Source: Donghicola sp041224595
Lineage (GTDB): Bacteria > Pseudomonadota > Alphaproteobacteria > Rhodobacterales > Rhodobacteraceae
Length of the DNA: 64,000 bases
Reading direction: 5' to 3'
Assembly: GCF_041224595.1 (NCBI RefSeq)
Contig: NZ_JBGFGN010000157.1
Location: 1-64,000, forward strand
Shown here: positions 27,216-36,232 of the stretch, piece by piece
Layout: every line of letters starts with the position of its first letter
Position numbering within the stretch: the first letter of the stretch is position 1
The notes under the pieces: model-generated
What the model was told of the DNA's origin: nothing
What the model saw: the letters and a program-made list of their open reading frames with translations, nothing else
The model's database searches: none
Made by a program: the position numbers and the translations under genes

Positions 27216-28376
27216 TCAGGTGTGGTGCATACCTGCCAGAACAGCCTTGGCTGCGCGCAGGCCCGGTGCCTCGCCACCCTCACCCAAGCGGTGCATGGTC
27301 GTGGTCATGGCAGCGATCTGCTCTGCGGGATGGTTCAGCACCTCTGCCACATAGGGCGCAATCAGTTCAGGCTTGCACTGATCGCCGATCAATTCGGGGA
27401 CCACCCGCGTGTCGGAAACCAGCGACACCAGCGTCACCGTATCAATCCGCAGCATGGCCGAGATAATCTTGCGGCTAAGCCAGCTCATGTCATAGGCGAT
27501 TACCATCGGCGTACGCGCTGCAGCCAGTTCCAGCGAGACCGTACCCGACGCGGCCAGGGCCACGTCTGCCGCTCTGAAAGCCGCCTTTTTCAAACGGACT
27601 GCGTTGTCGCCCAACTCACGCGGATCAAGGACAATCAGACGCTCCGGCCACAGCTCTTTGGACGCCTCAATCAGGCCCGCCACCGCAGGCGCGGCGGGGA
27701 GCACGATTTGCAGATCGGGTACGCGCTCCAGTACGCCTTTGACAGCCTCTTGAAAGACAGGAGACAGGCGTGTGACCTCTGACCGACGCGAGCCGGGCAG
27801 TACCAGCAGCAAAGGCTGTTCGCCGATCCCGTAGTGCAAACGGAACTGGTCTGCTTCGGCGTCAGTAGCTTGCTCTTGGGTCGCGATGGGATGACCGACA
27901 AAGTCACACTCCATCCCCGCCGCTTCCATATAGGGCGGCTCGAACGGCAGCAGCGCCAGCACCTGATCAATGCATTTCGCCATCTTGTCCGCCCGCTTGG
28001 GACGCCACGCCCAAACGCTGGGGGCGACGTAGTGTACGGTTCGGATATGGGGCGCTTTGGCTTTGACCAGTTTGGCCACGCGCAGGCAAAAGTCGGGGGC
28101 GTCGATGGTAATCATCACGTCCGGCTTTTGCGCGATCACCGCCTCGGCGCATTCTCGGATGCGGCGCTTCAGGTGGAAGTATTTCGGCAGCACCTCTGCG
28201 ATCCCCATCAGGCTCAGTTCTTCCATCGGGAACTGGCTGGTCAGACCTTGGGCCTGCATCAACGGACCGCCCACACCGCTGTACTGGATATCGGGCACAA
28301 GGCTATTCAGCCCGTCCATCAGCGCACCGCCCAAGGCATCGCCCGAAGGTTCGCCCGCGATCACATAGATCTTCAT
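27216..28376 (-). CDS. lpxB: lipid-A-disaccharide synthase
   Basis: A GT19 glycosyltransferase that joins UDP-2,3-diacylglucosamine and lipid X into the tetraacyl disaccharide of lipid A; 386 aa, peripheral on the inner membrane. Family signatures: AGEPSGDALGGALM at the N terminus, YSGVGGPLMQAQG, HYVAPSVWAWRPKRA and LPGSRRSEV. It is the last gene of the long envelope operon and overlaps lpxI by four bases. The preceding enzyme LpxI makes one of its substrates. Confidence 0.97.
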   Translation of the reverse strand: MKIYVIAGEPSGDALGGALMDGLNSLVPDIQYSGVGGPLMQAQGLTSQFPMEELSLMGIAEVLPKYFHLKRRIRECAEAVIAQKPDVMITIDAPDFCLRVAKLVKAKAPHIRTVHYVAPSVWAWRPKRADKMAKCIDQVLALLPFEPPYMEAAGMECDFVGHPIATQEQATDAEADQFRLHYGIGEQPLLLVLPGSRRSEVTRLSPVFQEAVKGVLERVPDLQIVLPAAPAVAGLIEASKELWPERLIVLDPRELGDNAVRLKKAAFRAADVALAASGTVSLELAAARTPMVIAYDMSWLSRKIISAMLRIDTVTLVSLVSDTRVVPELIGDQCKPELIAPYVAEVLNHPAEQIAAMTTTMHRLGEGGEAPGLRAAKAVLAGMHHT

Positions 28377-29185
28377 GCCAGTGGCTCCGCAGCCCAGAGA
28401 AAGACGCCGGTTTCCTCGGCCACTTTCGCGATTTGAGGACGGTCTAATACCACGACGTTACCCGCAGTGATGACGATGCCGTTCAGGCCCGCCTTGGCCG
28501 CAGCGCGCAGGGTATCAGGACCGACGGCAGGCATATCAACCCGCAGGTCCTGACCCGCTTTCGGGGTCTTCACCAGAACGCCGCCCTTGGCCGCGTGGCG
28601 CAATTTCTCGGGCGTTTCACTGACAAAGCGCAGCATGGCGTCGGTGCCTTGGAGGGTTTCAAACCCCAGACACAAACCATTCGCCACCACGCAGCCCTGC
28701 CCGATGTCCAGAGCAGCGGTGTGCGCCAGAATGTCAAAACCGCGCGCTGCATCCGACATATCAGCGTCCGTCGGCTGCGGCCCTGCAATCAGACCAGCCG
28801 TTGCTGTCAGGATCGGCAAAACTTCGTGGGCACCACGCACGGCAAAGCCTTGGCCCTCAAACGTCTGAACGACCAAGCGCAGCACGGCATCATCCCCCTG
28901 TTGCATCGCGGCCAACAGATGGGGCGCCAAGGCCCGCATATCATCGTCAAACTGCGCAGGGTCCAGCGCAGGGCGCGACAGGCCACCGGCAAAGACCACA
29001 TCGGTCACGCCAGCCTCACGCAGCGCCGCATAGATCGCGCCAATCCGGTCAATGGGAAACACCGGGGCATCGGCCCCCATCAAGTGCTGGACACCTGCAA
29101 AGGTCAGCACATAGGCGTCAGGATGCGCCTGCAAGATCGCTGGGGGCAGCGCACCGCCCCCGGCCAATATCCCAAGACGCGCCAT
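28373..29185 (-). CDS. lpxI: UDP-2,3-diacylglucosamine pyrophosphatase LpxI
   Basis: Hydrolyses UDP-2,3-diacylglucosamine to lipid X, the alphaproteobacterial replacement for LpxH; 270 aa. Features: LGILAGGGALPPAI at the N terminus, the DVVFAGGLSRP segment and the C-terminal KTPKAGQDLRVDMPAVGPDTL region that forms the catalytic domain. Its start overlaps the lpxA stop by one base and its stop overlaps lpxB by four, so the three genes are translationally coupled. Confidence 0.95.
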   Translation of the reverse strand: MARLGILAGGGALPPAILQAHPDAYVLTFAGVQHLMGADAPVFPIDRIGAIYAALREAGVTDVVFAGGLSRPALDPAQFDDDMRALAPHLLAAMQQGDDAVLRLVVQTFEGQGFAVRGAHEVLPILTATAGLIAGPQPTDADMSDAARGFDILAHTAALDIGQGCVVANGLCLGFETLQGTDAMLRFVSETPEKLRHAAKGGVLVKTPKAGQDLRVDMPAVGPDTLRAAAKAGLNGIVITAGNVVVLDRPQIAKVAEETGVFLWAAEPLA

Positions 29186-29982
29186 CAGTTCGGCGTCAGG
29201 AACGAACGGTCTGTCGCCCCGAGGATAAACTCCGCCATGTAGCGGACGTATTCGCTGTCGCTATCCTCGGTGATGCGCTTGGCACGCTCGTGGAAGGTGC
29301 CCTCGCCCTGTGCCAGCGTTTGGAACGCAGCTCGCAATGCGGTGATATCCTCGCGCGCGACGCCTTTGCGCTTCAGACCAACAAGGTTCAGACCGTCCAG
29401 CTTACCACGGGGACCTTGGACCAGACCATGAGGCAGCACGTCATTGGTGACCATGGTGACCGCGCCGATGATCGCACCGCGGCCCAAACGGACCCACTGA
29501 TGAATACCCGACAGGCCACCGATGATAACATCGTCTTCGACATGGCAGTGACCGGCCAAAGCGGCCTGGTTCGCCATGATCACGCGGTCGCCCACTATCG
29601 CATCGTGGCCCACATGCGCTCCGGTCATGAACAGGCAGTCATCGCCTACCTTGGTCAGACCGCCGCCACCTTCGGTGCCGGGGTTCATGGTGCAGCCCTC
29701 GCGGATGCGGTTGCGCTTGCCCACGACCAGCTTGGTATTCTCGCCCTTGAATTTCAGGTCCTGCGGCACCTCGCCAATGCAGGCAAAGGGAAAGATCACA
29801 GTCTCGTCGCCGATCTCTGTGTCGCCCGCCAGAACCACGTGGGATTTCAGGACAACGCCCTGCCCCAGCTTGACCTGAGATCCTACGACGCAGAAGGGAC
29901 CGATCTCGCAATCAGGACCAACCACTGCGCCCTCTTCGATCATGGCCGAGGCGTGAACCTGTGCTGTGGGATCAATGCTCAT
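29185..29982 (-). CDS. lpxA: UDP-N-acetylglucosamine O-acyltransferase
   Basis: First enzyme of lipid A synthesis, transferring a 3-hydroxyacyl group from ACP; 265 aa. The left-handed beta-helix hexapeptide repeats begin at IDPTAQVHASAMIEEGAVVG and run through FMTGAHVGHDAIVGD, which contains the catalytic His. The C-terminal helical domain includes LNLVGLKRKGV. The start ATG at 29982 overlaps the fabZ stop (ATGA). Confidence 0.97.
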   Translation of the reverse strand: MSIDPTAQVHASAMIEEGAVVGPDCEIGPFCVVGSQVKLGQGVVLKSHVVLAGDTEIGDETVIFPFACIGEVPQDLKFKGENTKLVVGKRNRIREGCTMNPGTEGGGGLTKVGDDCLFMTGAHVGHDAIVGDRVIMANQAALAGHCHVEDDVIIGGLSGIHQWVRLGRGAIIGAVTMVTNDVLPHGLVQGPRGKLDGLNLVGLKRKGVAREDITALRAAFQTLAQGEGTFHERAKRITEDSDSEYVRYMAEFILGATDRSFLTPN

Positions 29983-30449
29983 GCCGCGTCCTTGGGCATG
30001 TCCATCATCGCGGTAAAATCTGCTTCGGCCGCCAGCTCGCCATCTACGGTCGCTTTGCCCTTGAACTTCCAAACCTTGCCGCCGGGCTTGCCGCGGACCA
30101 ATTCGACATTCATTTCCAACACGTCACCGGGGCGGACCATGCGGCGGAATTTGCAGTTGTCGATCGCCATGAAGTAGATCTGCATGTTCTTGTCTTCGAG
30201 GTTCAGGCTGGTGCCGACCATCACTGCGGTGGTCTGGGCCATAGCCTCGATGATGGTGACGCCGGGCATGATCGGGTTGCCGGGGAAGTGCCCCTGAAAG
30301 TGCGGCTCGTTCATGGTCACGCACTTGATGCCCTTAGCGGACTGGATGCCGTCAATGTCGACCACTTTGTCTACCAGCAGGAAAGGGTAGCGGTGCGGCA
30401 GCAGACGCTGGATCAGGTCGATGTCGGCGGTGGTGCGGGGCTCAGTCAT
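29979..30449 (-). CDS. fabZ: 3-hydroxyacyl-[ACP] dehydratase FabZ
   Basis: Dehydrates 3-hydroxyacyl-ACP in fatty-acid elongation and competes with LpxA for the same substrate; 156 aa hot-dog fold. The catalytic motif GHFPGNPIMPGVTIIEAMAQ carries the active-site His and Glu. The start MTEPRTTADID at 30449 has AGAAGG seven bases upstream and is preferred over a start seven codons earlier. Confidence 0.97.
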   Translation of the reverse strand: MTEPRTTADIDLIQRLLPHRYPFLLVDKVVDIDGIQSAKGIKCVTMNEPHFQGHFPGNPIMPGVTIIEAMAQTTAVMVGTSLNLEDKNMQIYFMAIDNCKFRRMVRPGDVLEMNVELVRGKPGGKVWKFKGKATVDGELAAEADFTAMMDMPKDAA

Positions 30450-30513
30450 GGCTGTACCTTCTAATGTCATTTTGAAGGCTGAGTACCAAGTTGGAAAAGG
30501 TCGGGCAAGCGCC

Positions 30514-31095
30514 CTACTCGGACTGGCCGGATTCTGCCGTTTCGCCAGCCCCGATGCGCGCGTTTATTTCAGCAATGGCTTCGTCTGTTACATCCGCTTG
30601 ATCTAGCACGATGAAATAGCCACGACGGTCATCGAGCAACGTCGCATCGTGCCGCACCAGAATCTCTGTCAGGATCGGGCGGGCAAGTTCCAGAAACCGC
30701 GCATTCTCGGCTTCGGTCAAACGGGCAAAGTTACGCGCCTTGGTGTCTTGCTCGCGGCGGATCGACTGGACTTTCTGATTAAACGCTTCTGCCCGCGTCC
30801 GGAATTGGTCCAAAGGCAAAGTGTCTCTCAGAACCGTCAGCTCTTCTTCTTCGGCGTCCAGTTCAGCGGTCAGGCGGTCGTTTTCTTTGGCAATCTCTTT
30901 GCGGGTCGACTCAATCTCGGCCAAAGCACGTTGGCCAAATAAACTCTCGCGGAACGCGCGATCCAAATCGACCACCAGAACAGAATTGGGGGCAGCCTGT
31001 ACCGGCTGCCCCTCTCCGAAATCAAGCGTTTGCGCTTGGGCGGGGAGAGGACCGCAGAGCACGGCCGCAGCCAGCGCAGCAATCCCCCGCATCAT
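30514..31095 (-). CDS. OmpH/Skp family periplasmic chaperone
   Basis: A 193-aa secreted protein with a signal peptide (MMRGIAALAAAVLCGPLPAQA, cleavage after AQA), followed by a short extension and a long helical hairpin (about residues 55-150) rich in Glu, Arg and Lys that forms the Skp tentacles. Skp holds outer-membrane proteins for the BAM complex. The start codon overlaps the bamA stop by one base (TAATG), which fits that role. Confidence 0.88.
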   Translation of the reverse strand: MMRGIAALAAAVLCGPLPAQAQTLDFGEGQPVQAAPNSVLVVDLDRAFRESLFGQRALAEIESTRKEIAKENDRLTAELDAEEEELTVLRDTLPLDQFRTRAEAFNQKVQSIRREQDTKARNFARLTEAENARFLELARPILTEILVRHDATLLDDRRGYFIVLDQADVTDEAIAEINARIGAGETAESGQSE

Positions 31096-33419
31096 TAGAA
31101 CTCAGCCGAGATCGTGAATTCAAACGTCCGCGGCTTGTCCTGAGCCCGGCGCTCGACCGGCTCGGACCAGTTGAAGCGCAGCGGACCAAGCGGCGTATCC
31201 CAGAAGAGCGAAACACCCGCCACCTGACGCAAGCTGGCCTCTTCGTACTTCACGTTCGCGGCATAGGTTTCGTCCAGACCCCAGAGCGAGCCGATGTCAT
31301 AGAACACACCGCCTGAGACGCCATATTCTTCGGGCAGGCCGATGGGGAATTCCGCTTCGAAACGGGCAACAGCAAAGTTGTTACCACCCAGCGCGGCATC
31401 TTCGGACACGTCACGCGGGCCAATGCCGCCGCCTTCGAAACCGCGCATGTAGCGGCTGCCAAGGTAATACCGCTGGAACGCACGGCTCGAGCCTTCGGTG
31501 AAGGTCAGGTTCGACGCTTCGAAGGTCGCGCGCAGTTCGACTTCTTCGTTAAAGACCAAGGTCCGCGCCTGCGCACGCAAGTTGGTTTCCACGTACTGGA
31601 CATCGTTGCCCGCCATGAAATCCTGACCGAACGAAAGGAACACACCGGCATTCGGGTTCAGGCCCGTGGAGCGCGTGTCGTAGCTGTAGGTGTACCCGAA
31701 ACCGCCGGCCTGAAGCGGATCTTCGTCAGCTTCGTTTTCGATGATAACACTGGTGTCATCCGCCACATCGTACATCTCGCCATATTCGGCTTTGAGACGC
31801 ACCTGCAGGCGGCCCTTTTCGCTGACAGGGAAGGTCAACGATGGCTCAAACACACCCAGATCGCTGGAATAATCCGCGTAGTCGGCGGTGTTGTTGACCA
31901 CGCTCAGGTTCAAGCCAAACGCTAGATCGCGACCCAAGAACGCAGGCTCGACGAATTGGATACCTGCGGTCGAGTTTGTGCTGGAGTTCCCAAGCGAAAC
32001 GCTCAGCGACTGACCGCGCCCCAAGAAGTTGCGCTCACTGAACGAACCGACAAGACCGACACCCTCGGCGCTCGAAAAGCTGGCGCCAAAGCTGATCGAC
32101 CCCGTGGCCTGCTCGGTCACATCGACATCGACGATAACCTGATCAGAGCTGGACCCCTCGCGCGCATCCACGTTCGCTTCGGAGAAGTAGCCCAGTGCAC
32201 GAATACGCTCTGCGGCCTGACGGACTTCGCGCGGATTGAAGGGGTCGCCTTCGACCACAGTGAATTCACGACGAACAACACGGTCAAGCGTGGTGTTGTT
32301 GCCTTCGATGTCGATGCGTTCAACAAAGACGCGGGGACCACGTGACAGAACATATTCCACATCAAGGGTCAGGTCGCGATCGTTGCGGGTGATCCGCGGC
32401 TCGATTCGTACGAATTGCAGCTGTTGCTGAACAGTCAGACGTTCGAGGCGGGCAATCGAATTTTCAACAAGCGTAGGCGAATAGATGTCGCCACTTTTCA
32501 TTTTCAGGGCGGCGGCAAAAACATCGGCATCCACATTCGACAGCTCGGAGGTCACCGAAACGTTGCCGACGCGGAATTGCTGGCCTTCTTCTACGTTGAA
32601 CACGAGGAAGACGCCGTTGCGCTCGCGGGTGAGCTCGGGTGTGACACCCAGAACGCGGAAATCGACATAGCCGCGCGCCGCGTAGAAATCGGCCAGAACC
32701 TGACGGTCAAAAGCGACACGATCTTCGATGAAGGTATCGCGAGAGATCAGACGGCGCAGCAAGCCGGCTTGCTTGGTCTCCAGAACGCGGCGCAGGCGAC
32801 GATCCGAATAAGCCTTGTTTCCGACAAAGCTGATGCGCTCGATTTCCGATACATCGCCTTCGAAGACTTCGTAAACCAGATCAACGCGGTTGTCGCTGCG
32901 TTTGATGATCCGGGGCTGGACGCGGGCAGCAAGACGCCCTTGCTGGCTGTAGGCTTCGGCGATCCGAGCGGCATCACGCTCGACTTGCGAAGGGTTCAGT
33001 ACGCGGCGCTCTTGGGCTTCAACGATCTCTGCCATCGCGTCGTCATCCAGACGGCGATTGCCTTCGAACGAGATGCGGTTGACCGTCGGGTATTCCACGA
33101 CGGTGATCACCAGGGTGTTCCCGCGGGGCTGAACATCGACGCTTTCGAACAGGCCGCTGTCTTCGAGACGGCGGTAGCCTGCATTCACATCGGCTGCAGA
33201 TACGGATTGTCCGCGTGCGATCCCCATGTAGGACAGGATCGTGGCGTCTTCGATCCGCTGGTTTCCGTCGATTTCGACAGAATTGAAGGCGTAGCTCTGG
33301 GCCATAACGACCGTTGGCGCGGCAACGACACTAGTAAAGGTAGAAAGAACAGCAACGCTGGCCATCAGGCCTGCAGCTTTGGCAAAACCGCCTGCCTTAC
33401 GGCGAGGAAATTCGGTCAT
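31095..33419 (-). CDS. bamA: outer membrane protein assembly factor BamA
   Basis: The central outer-membrane pore of the BAM complex, 774 aa. A signal peptide is followed by five POTRA domains (about residues 40-420; the first starts FNSVEIDGNQRIEDATIL) and a 16-strand barrel. The barrel includes the YMRGFEGGGIGPRDV region matching the conserved VRGF/Y loop, and the protein ends in the aromatic beta-signal FEFTISAEF. It lies downstream of rseP with a 43-aa ORF between. Confidence 0.97.
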   Translation of the reverse strand: MTEFPRRKAGGFAKAAGLMASVAVLSTFTSVVAAPTVVMAQSYAFNSVEIDGNQRIEDATILSYMGIARGQSVSAADVNAGYRRLEDSGLFESVDVQPRGNTLVITVVEYPTVNRISFEGNRRLDDDAMAEIVEAQERRVLNPSQVERDAARIAEAYSQQGRLAARVQPRIIKRSDNRVDLVYEVFEGDVSEIERISFVGNKAYSDRRLRRVLETKQAGLLRRLISRDTFIEDRVAFDRQVLADFYAARGYVDFRVLGVTPELTRERNGVFLVFNVEEGQQFRVGNVSVTSELSNVDADVFAAALKMKSGDIYSPTLVENSIARLERLTVQQQLQFVRIEPRITRNDRDLTLDVEYVLSRGPRVFVERIDIEGNNTTLDRVVRREFTVVEGDPFNPREVRQAAERIRALGYFSEANVDAREGSSSDQVIVDVDVTEQATGSISFGASFSSAEGVGLVGSFSERNFLGRGQSLSVSLGNSSTNSTAGIQFVEPAFLGRDLAFGLNLSVVNNTADYADYSSDLGVFEPSLTFPVSEKGRLQVRLKAEYGEMYDVADDTSVIIENEADEDPLQAGGFGYTYSYDTRSTGLNPNAGVFLSFGQDFMAGNDVQYVETNLRAQARTLVFNEEVELRATFEASNLTFTEGSSRAFQRYYLGSRYMRGFEGGGIGPRDVSEDAALGGNNFAVARFEAEFPIGLPEEYGVSGGVFYDIGSLWGLDETYAANVKYEEASLRQVAGVSLFWDTPLGPLRFNWSEPVERRAQDKPRTFEFTISAEF

Positions 33420-33520
33420 GGCAGTGACCCCGTCAAATCATCTCAATTGGTTGTGTGACTATCGATAACTGCGGCGATTGTCAAAAACCAACCGCAGCAT
33501 GTGGCGTCTTTATCGCCCCA

Positions 33521-33652
33521 TTAAACAAGATAGCTGCCAATCGCCGCACCGAAGGCGAGCCCGAGCAACACCGTGGTCGGGAACAACAAACGGTCCCAGT
33601 TGATTCCCACTAGGAAAGACAGGCTGCGATACCCTTGGGTCAGAGTGGACAT
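33521..33652 (-). CDS. small single-span membrane protein (43 aa), unknown function
   Basis: A short frame between rseP and bamA, starting MSTLTQGYRSLSFLVGINWD and ending with a hydrophobic stretch (LLFPTTVLLGLAFGAAIGSYLV) that can span the membrane once. A GAGG ribosome binding site lies eight bases before the ATG, inside the 3' arm of the hairpin at 33654-33688. A coding-like composition and a plausible membrane helix argue that it is real. I do not recognise a named family. Confidence 0.55.
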   Translation of the reverse strand: MSTLTQGYRSLSFLVGINWDRLLFPTTVLLGLAFGAAIGSYLV

Positions 33653-33653
33653 G

Positions 33654-33688
33654 AAAAAAGCCTCATTCGTAAACACGCATGAGGCTTT
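33654..33688 (-). terminator. intrinsic terminator between rseP and bamA, overlapping an RBS
   Basis: On the minus strand the stem AAGCCTCAT / ATGAGGCTT with a 12-base loop is followed by six T residues that run up to the ATG of the 43-aa ORF. The GAGG of that ORF is part of the 3' arm. This would end or attenuate transcription leaving rseP, so bamA may depend on read-through or on its own promoter in 33420-33520. Confidence 0.75.
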
Positions 33689-33721
33689 GTGTAATTTTGG
33701 ATTACGTCATAAATGGGGCAT

Positions 33722-35053
33722 TCAAGGGCAGAACAGATCATTCCCCAAGGCAAACACCATCAAAGACAGGATCAACGCGAGACCCGCTGCCATCAAAACG
33801 CGCAGGACCTTGTCGCTGGGGGGCTTTCCAGCCACCGCTTCGTAGGCAAAGAACACCAAATGGCCACCGTCCAGAACTGGGACGGGGAACAGGTTAAGCA
33901 GGCCCACAGCAGCGGAAAGCGATCCGATAAACCAGATAAAGTTCTGCGCCCCCTGAGACGCCATTGCGCCCGAAACCTCGGCAATTCCAACTGGACCCGA
34001 CATATTACAGGTGCTGATAGCACCGGTGATCATGTGCCATAGGCCGGATACCGACCCCGAAATCAGGAACCAAAGTTGGCTCACCCCCGAAGAAAGTGCC
34101 TCTCCGACGCCAACAGATTCGGTTGCGGCCTCAAAGAACAACCCGCCAACCACACCGATCCGCCAAACGGTTTGGAAACCACCATCTGCCGTGGGCTCGT
34201 CCACCCGCTTGGCGCTCAGCGCAATATTCAAGTCCTGGCCCGCGCGCCAGACAGATAGATCCAAAGGAGCACCTTCCGCCGCTTTGACCAGATCGACCAA
34301 TTCTTCGAAGGCGTAGATTGGCTCTCCGTCGACGGCTGTGATGACATCGCCCGGACGGATGCCCGCGTCATACGCGGCAGAGCGGGGCGCCACCTGATCC
34401 ACGACAGGCGTATAGGGGTTCGGAGCGATTGCAATCGCCTCTGTGCCGCCGCGTTCAACGATGTATTCGAGATCCGCCGCTTTGGGCAGGTCACCGCGGA
34501 TTGCAGACAGACCCTCTGTGGGGATGTCCAAACCCGCAATCGACAGCAGCGTATCGCCCTGCTCAAGCGTGACGCTATAGGGCAACTCTTGCAGATCGCC
34601 GATGGCCAAAGGCTCTTTCGGGCGACCTTCGGACAGGATAACCGCCGCGAAAATCAGGATCGAAAGAATGAAGTTGAACACAGGGCCCGCCGCAACAGTC
34701 GCGGCCCGCGCCCACAAGGGCGCACCGTGCATCGTATGACGGCGATCCGCTTCGCTCAGCGCGCCAATCGCATCTGGATCTTTGCCGCTGGCCGCGTCGC
34801 TGTCTCCTAGGAATTTCACATATCCGCCCAGGGGTAGCGCGGCAATTTGCCAACGCGTGCCATGACGGTCCACGCGCGACGCAAGCACAGGACCGAACCC
34901 CAGCGAAAAGACTTCTGCTTTGATCCCGCTCCAGCGACCGACAATGTAGTGGCCATATTCGTGGACGGCGACGATCACCACCAGTGCGACCACAAACGAG
35001 ATGATCGTGTATAGCAGGCCACCCAAATCAGGGGCCAAAGCGAGAATATCCAA
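33722..35053 (-). CDS. rseP: RIP metalloprotease RseP (site-2 protease)
   Basis: A zinc intramembrane protease, 443 aa. The catalytic HEYGH is at residues 31-35 in the first membrane segment, and the second zinc ligand is in NLFPVPVLDGGHL near the C terminus. One clear PDZ domain (YDAGIRPGDVITAVDGEPIY) lies in the periplasmic part, with a weaker one before it. The start is a TTG codon preceded by GAGG; no ATG is available before the active site. It cleaves anti-sigma factors and signal-peptide remnants in other bacteria. Confidence 0.95.
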   Translation of the reverse strand: MDILALAPDLGGLLYTIISFVVALVVIVAVHEYGHYIVGRWSGIKAEVFSLGFGPVLASRVDRHGTRWQIAALPLGGYVKFLGDSDAASGKDPDAIGALSEADRRHTMHGAPLWARAATVAAGPVFNFILSILIFAAVILSEGRPKEPLAIGDLQELPYSVTLEQGDTLLSIAGLDIPTEGLSAIRGDLPKAADLEYIVERGGTEAIAIAPNPYTPVVDQVAPRSAAYDAGIRPGDVITAVDGEPIYAFEELVDLVKAAEGAPLDLSVWRAGQDLNIALSAKRVDEPTADGGFQTVWRIGVVGGLFFEAATESVGVGEALSSGVSQLWFLISGSVSGLWHMITGAISTCNMSGPVGIAEVSGAMASQGAQNFIWFIGSLSAAVGLLNLFPVPVLDGGHLVFFAYEAVAGKPPSDKVLRVLMAAGLALILSLMVFALGNDLFCP

Positions 35054-35062
35054 AACTGCCTC

Positions 35063-36232
35063 TTACGTTACCAGGTCCATGGCGATCTGATCCGCCGCCT
35101 TACGGGCCAAATGGTCTAGTTCGACCACGTTATCAAGTACCACCGGCGACTGAAGGATATTCTGACGAGACAAGGCTTCAAGCGCACCGGCCACCAAATC
35201 CGCCATGTCTGTAAAGCGAATACGCCCTGCGATGAAGTGATCCAACGCTCTCTCTTTGGCACCGTTGAGCACCGCACCAGAGAGTCCGCCCGCCTCCATC
35301 ACCTCGCGGGCGAGGCGCAAGGCAGGGTAACGAACCTCATCCGGCGCGCGAAACGTCATCCGGCCAATGGCGGCCAGATCCAGCCGTTCGACCGGCAGAT
35401 GGGCGCGGTCCGGCCAATTCAGAGCGTAGCCAATGGCATGGCGCATGTCGGGCGCGCCCACATGCGCCATCAGCGCACCATCGTTAAACCCAACCAGAGC
35501 ATGGATCAGAGACTCGGGGTGCACCAGCACCTCGATCATCTTGGGGTCACACCCGAAAAACTCTTTGGTTTCTATGACTTCCAGCGCCTTGTTAAACATA
35601 GATGCTGAATCGATCGTGATACGCTGCCCCATATCCCAGTTTGGGTGGGTGGACGCTTGCGCACATGTCGCATTGCGCAGGTCTTCGATCGGCCAGTCGC
35701 GGAAGGCACCGCCAGACGCTGTGATGATAATCCGCTCGACCGCAGACATCTCTTCGCCCACCAAGCCCTGGAAAATCGCAGAATGCTCACTGTCCACGGG
35801 CAGGATTGTGGCACCATGCCTCCGGGCGGTTTCCAGCAGCAAAGGGCCCGCGGTGACCAAAGACTCCTTGTTGGCGAGGGCAAGTGTCGTGCCCTGCTCC
35901 AGTGCCTTCAGCCCCGGAGCCAATCCGGCCACACCCACAATCGCGGACATAATCCAATCGGCGGGACGTGCCGCCGCCTCGACCAAGGCGTTATGACCTG
36001 CGGCGCAAGGGATGCCGCTGCCATTTAGGGCCGCGCGCAAATCGTCCAGCTTTTCTGGATAGGCGGTGACCACAAACTCGGGGCGGAATTTCAGTGCATC
36101 CTGCGCCAACTGCGCAATATTCGCGCCGCCGGTCAGAACCACGATCTGAAAGTCATCCATACGGCGACCGATCAGATCCAGCGTGCTCTGCCCGATAGAT
36201 CCGGTCGCGCCAAAAATGCTGATGCGTTTCAC
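35063..36232 (-). CDS. dxr: 1-deoxy-D-xylulose 5-phosphate reductoisomerase
   Basis: Second step of the MEP pathway for isoprenoid precursors, NADPH- and metal-dependent; 389 aa. Motifs: ISIFGATGSIGQSTLDLI for NADPH at the N terminus, LPVDSEHSAIFQGL with the metal-binding Asp and Glu, TASGGAFRDWP in the flexible loop, and HPNWDMGQRITIDSASM. The start overlaps the cdsA stop by four bases. Its product line feeds UppS in the same operon. Confidence 0.97.
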   Translation of the reverse strand: MKRISIFGATGSIGQSTLDLIGRRMDDFQIVVLTGGANIAQLAQDALKFRPEFVVTAYPEKLDDLRAALNGSGIPCAAGHNALVEAAARPADWIMSAIVGVAGLAPGLKALEQGTTLALANKESLVTAGPLLLETARRHGATILPVDSEHSAIFQGLVGEEMSAVERIIITASGGAFRDWPIEDLRNATCAQASTHPNWDMGQRITIDSASMFNKALEVIETKEFFGCDPKMIEVLVHPESLIHALVGFNDGALMAHVGAPDMRHAIGYALNWPDRAHLPVERLDLAAIGRMTFRAPDEVRYPALRLAREVMEAGGLSGAVLNGAKERALDHFIAGRIRFTDMADLVAGALEALSRQNILQSPVVLDNVVELDHLARKAADQIAMDLVT

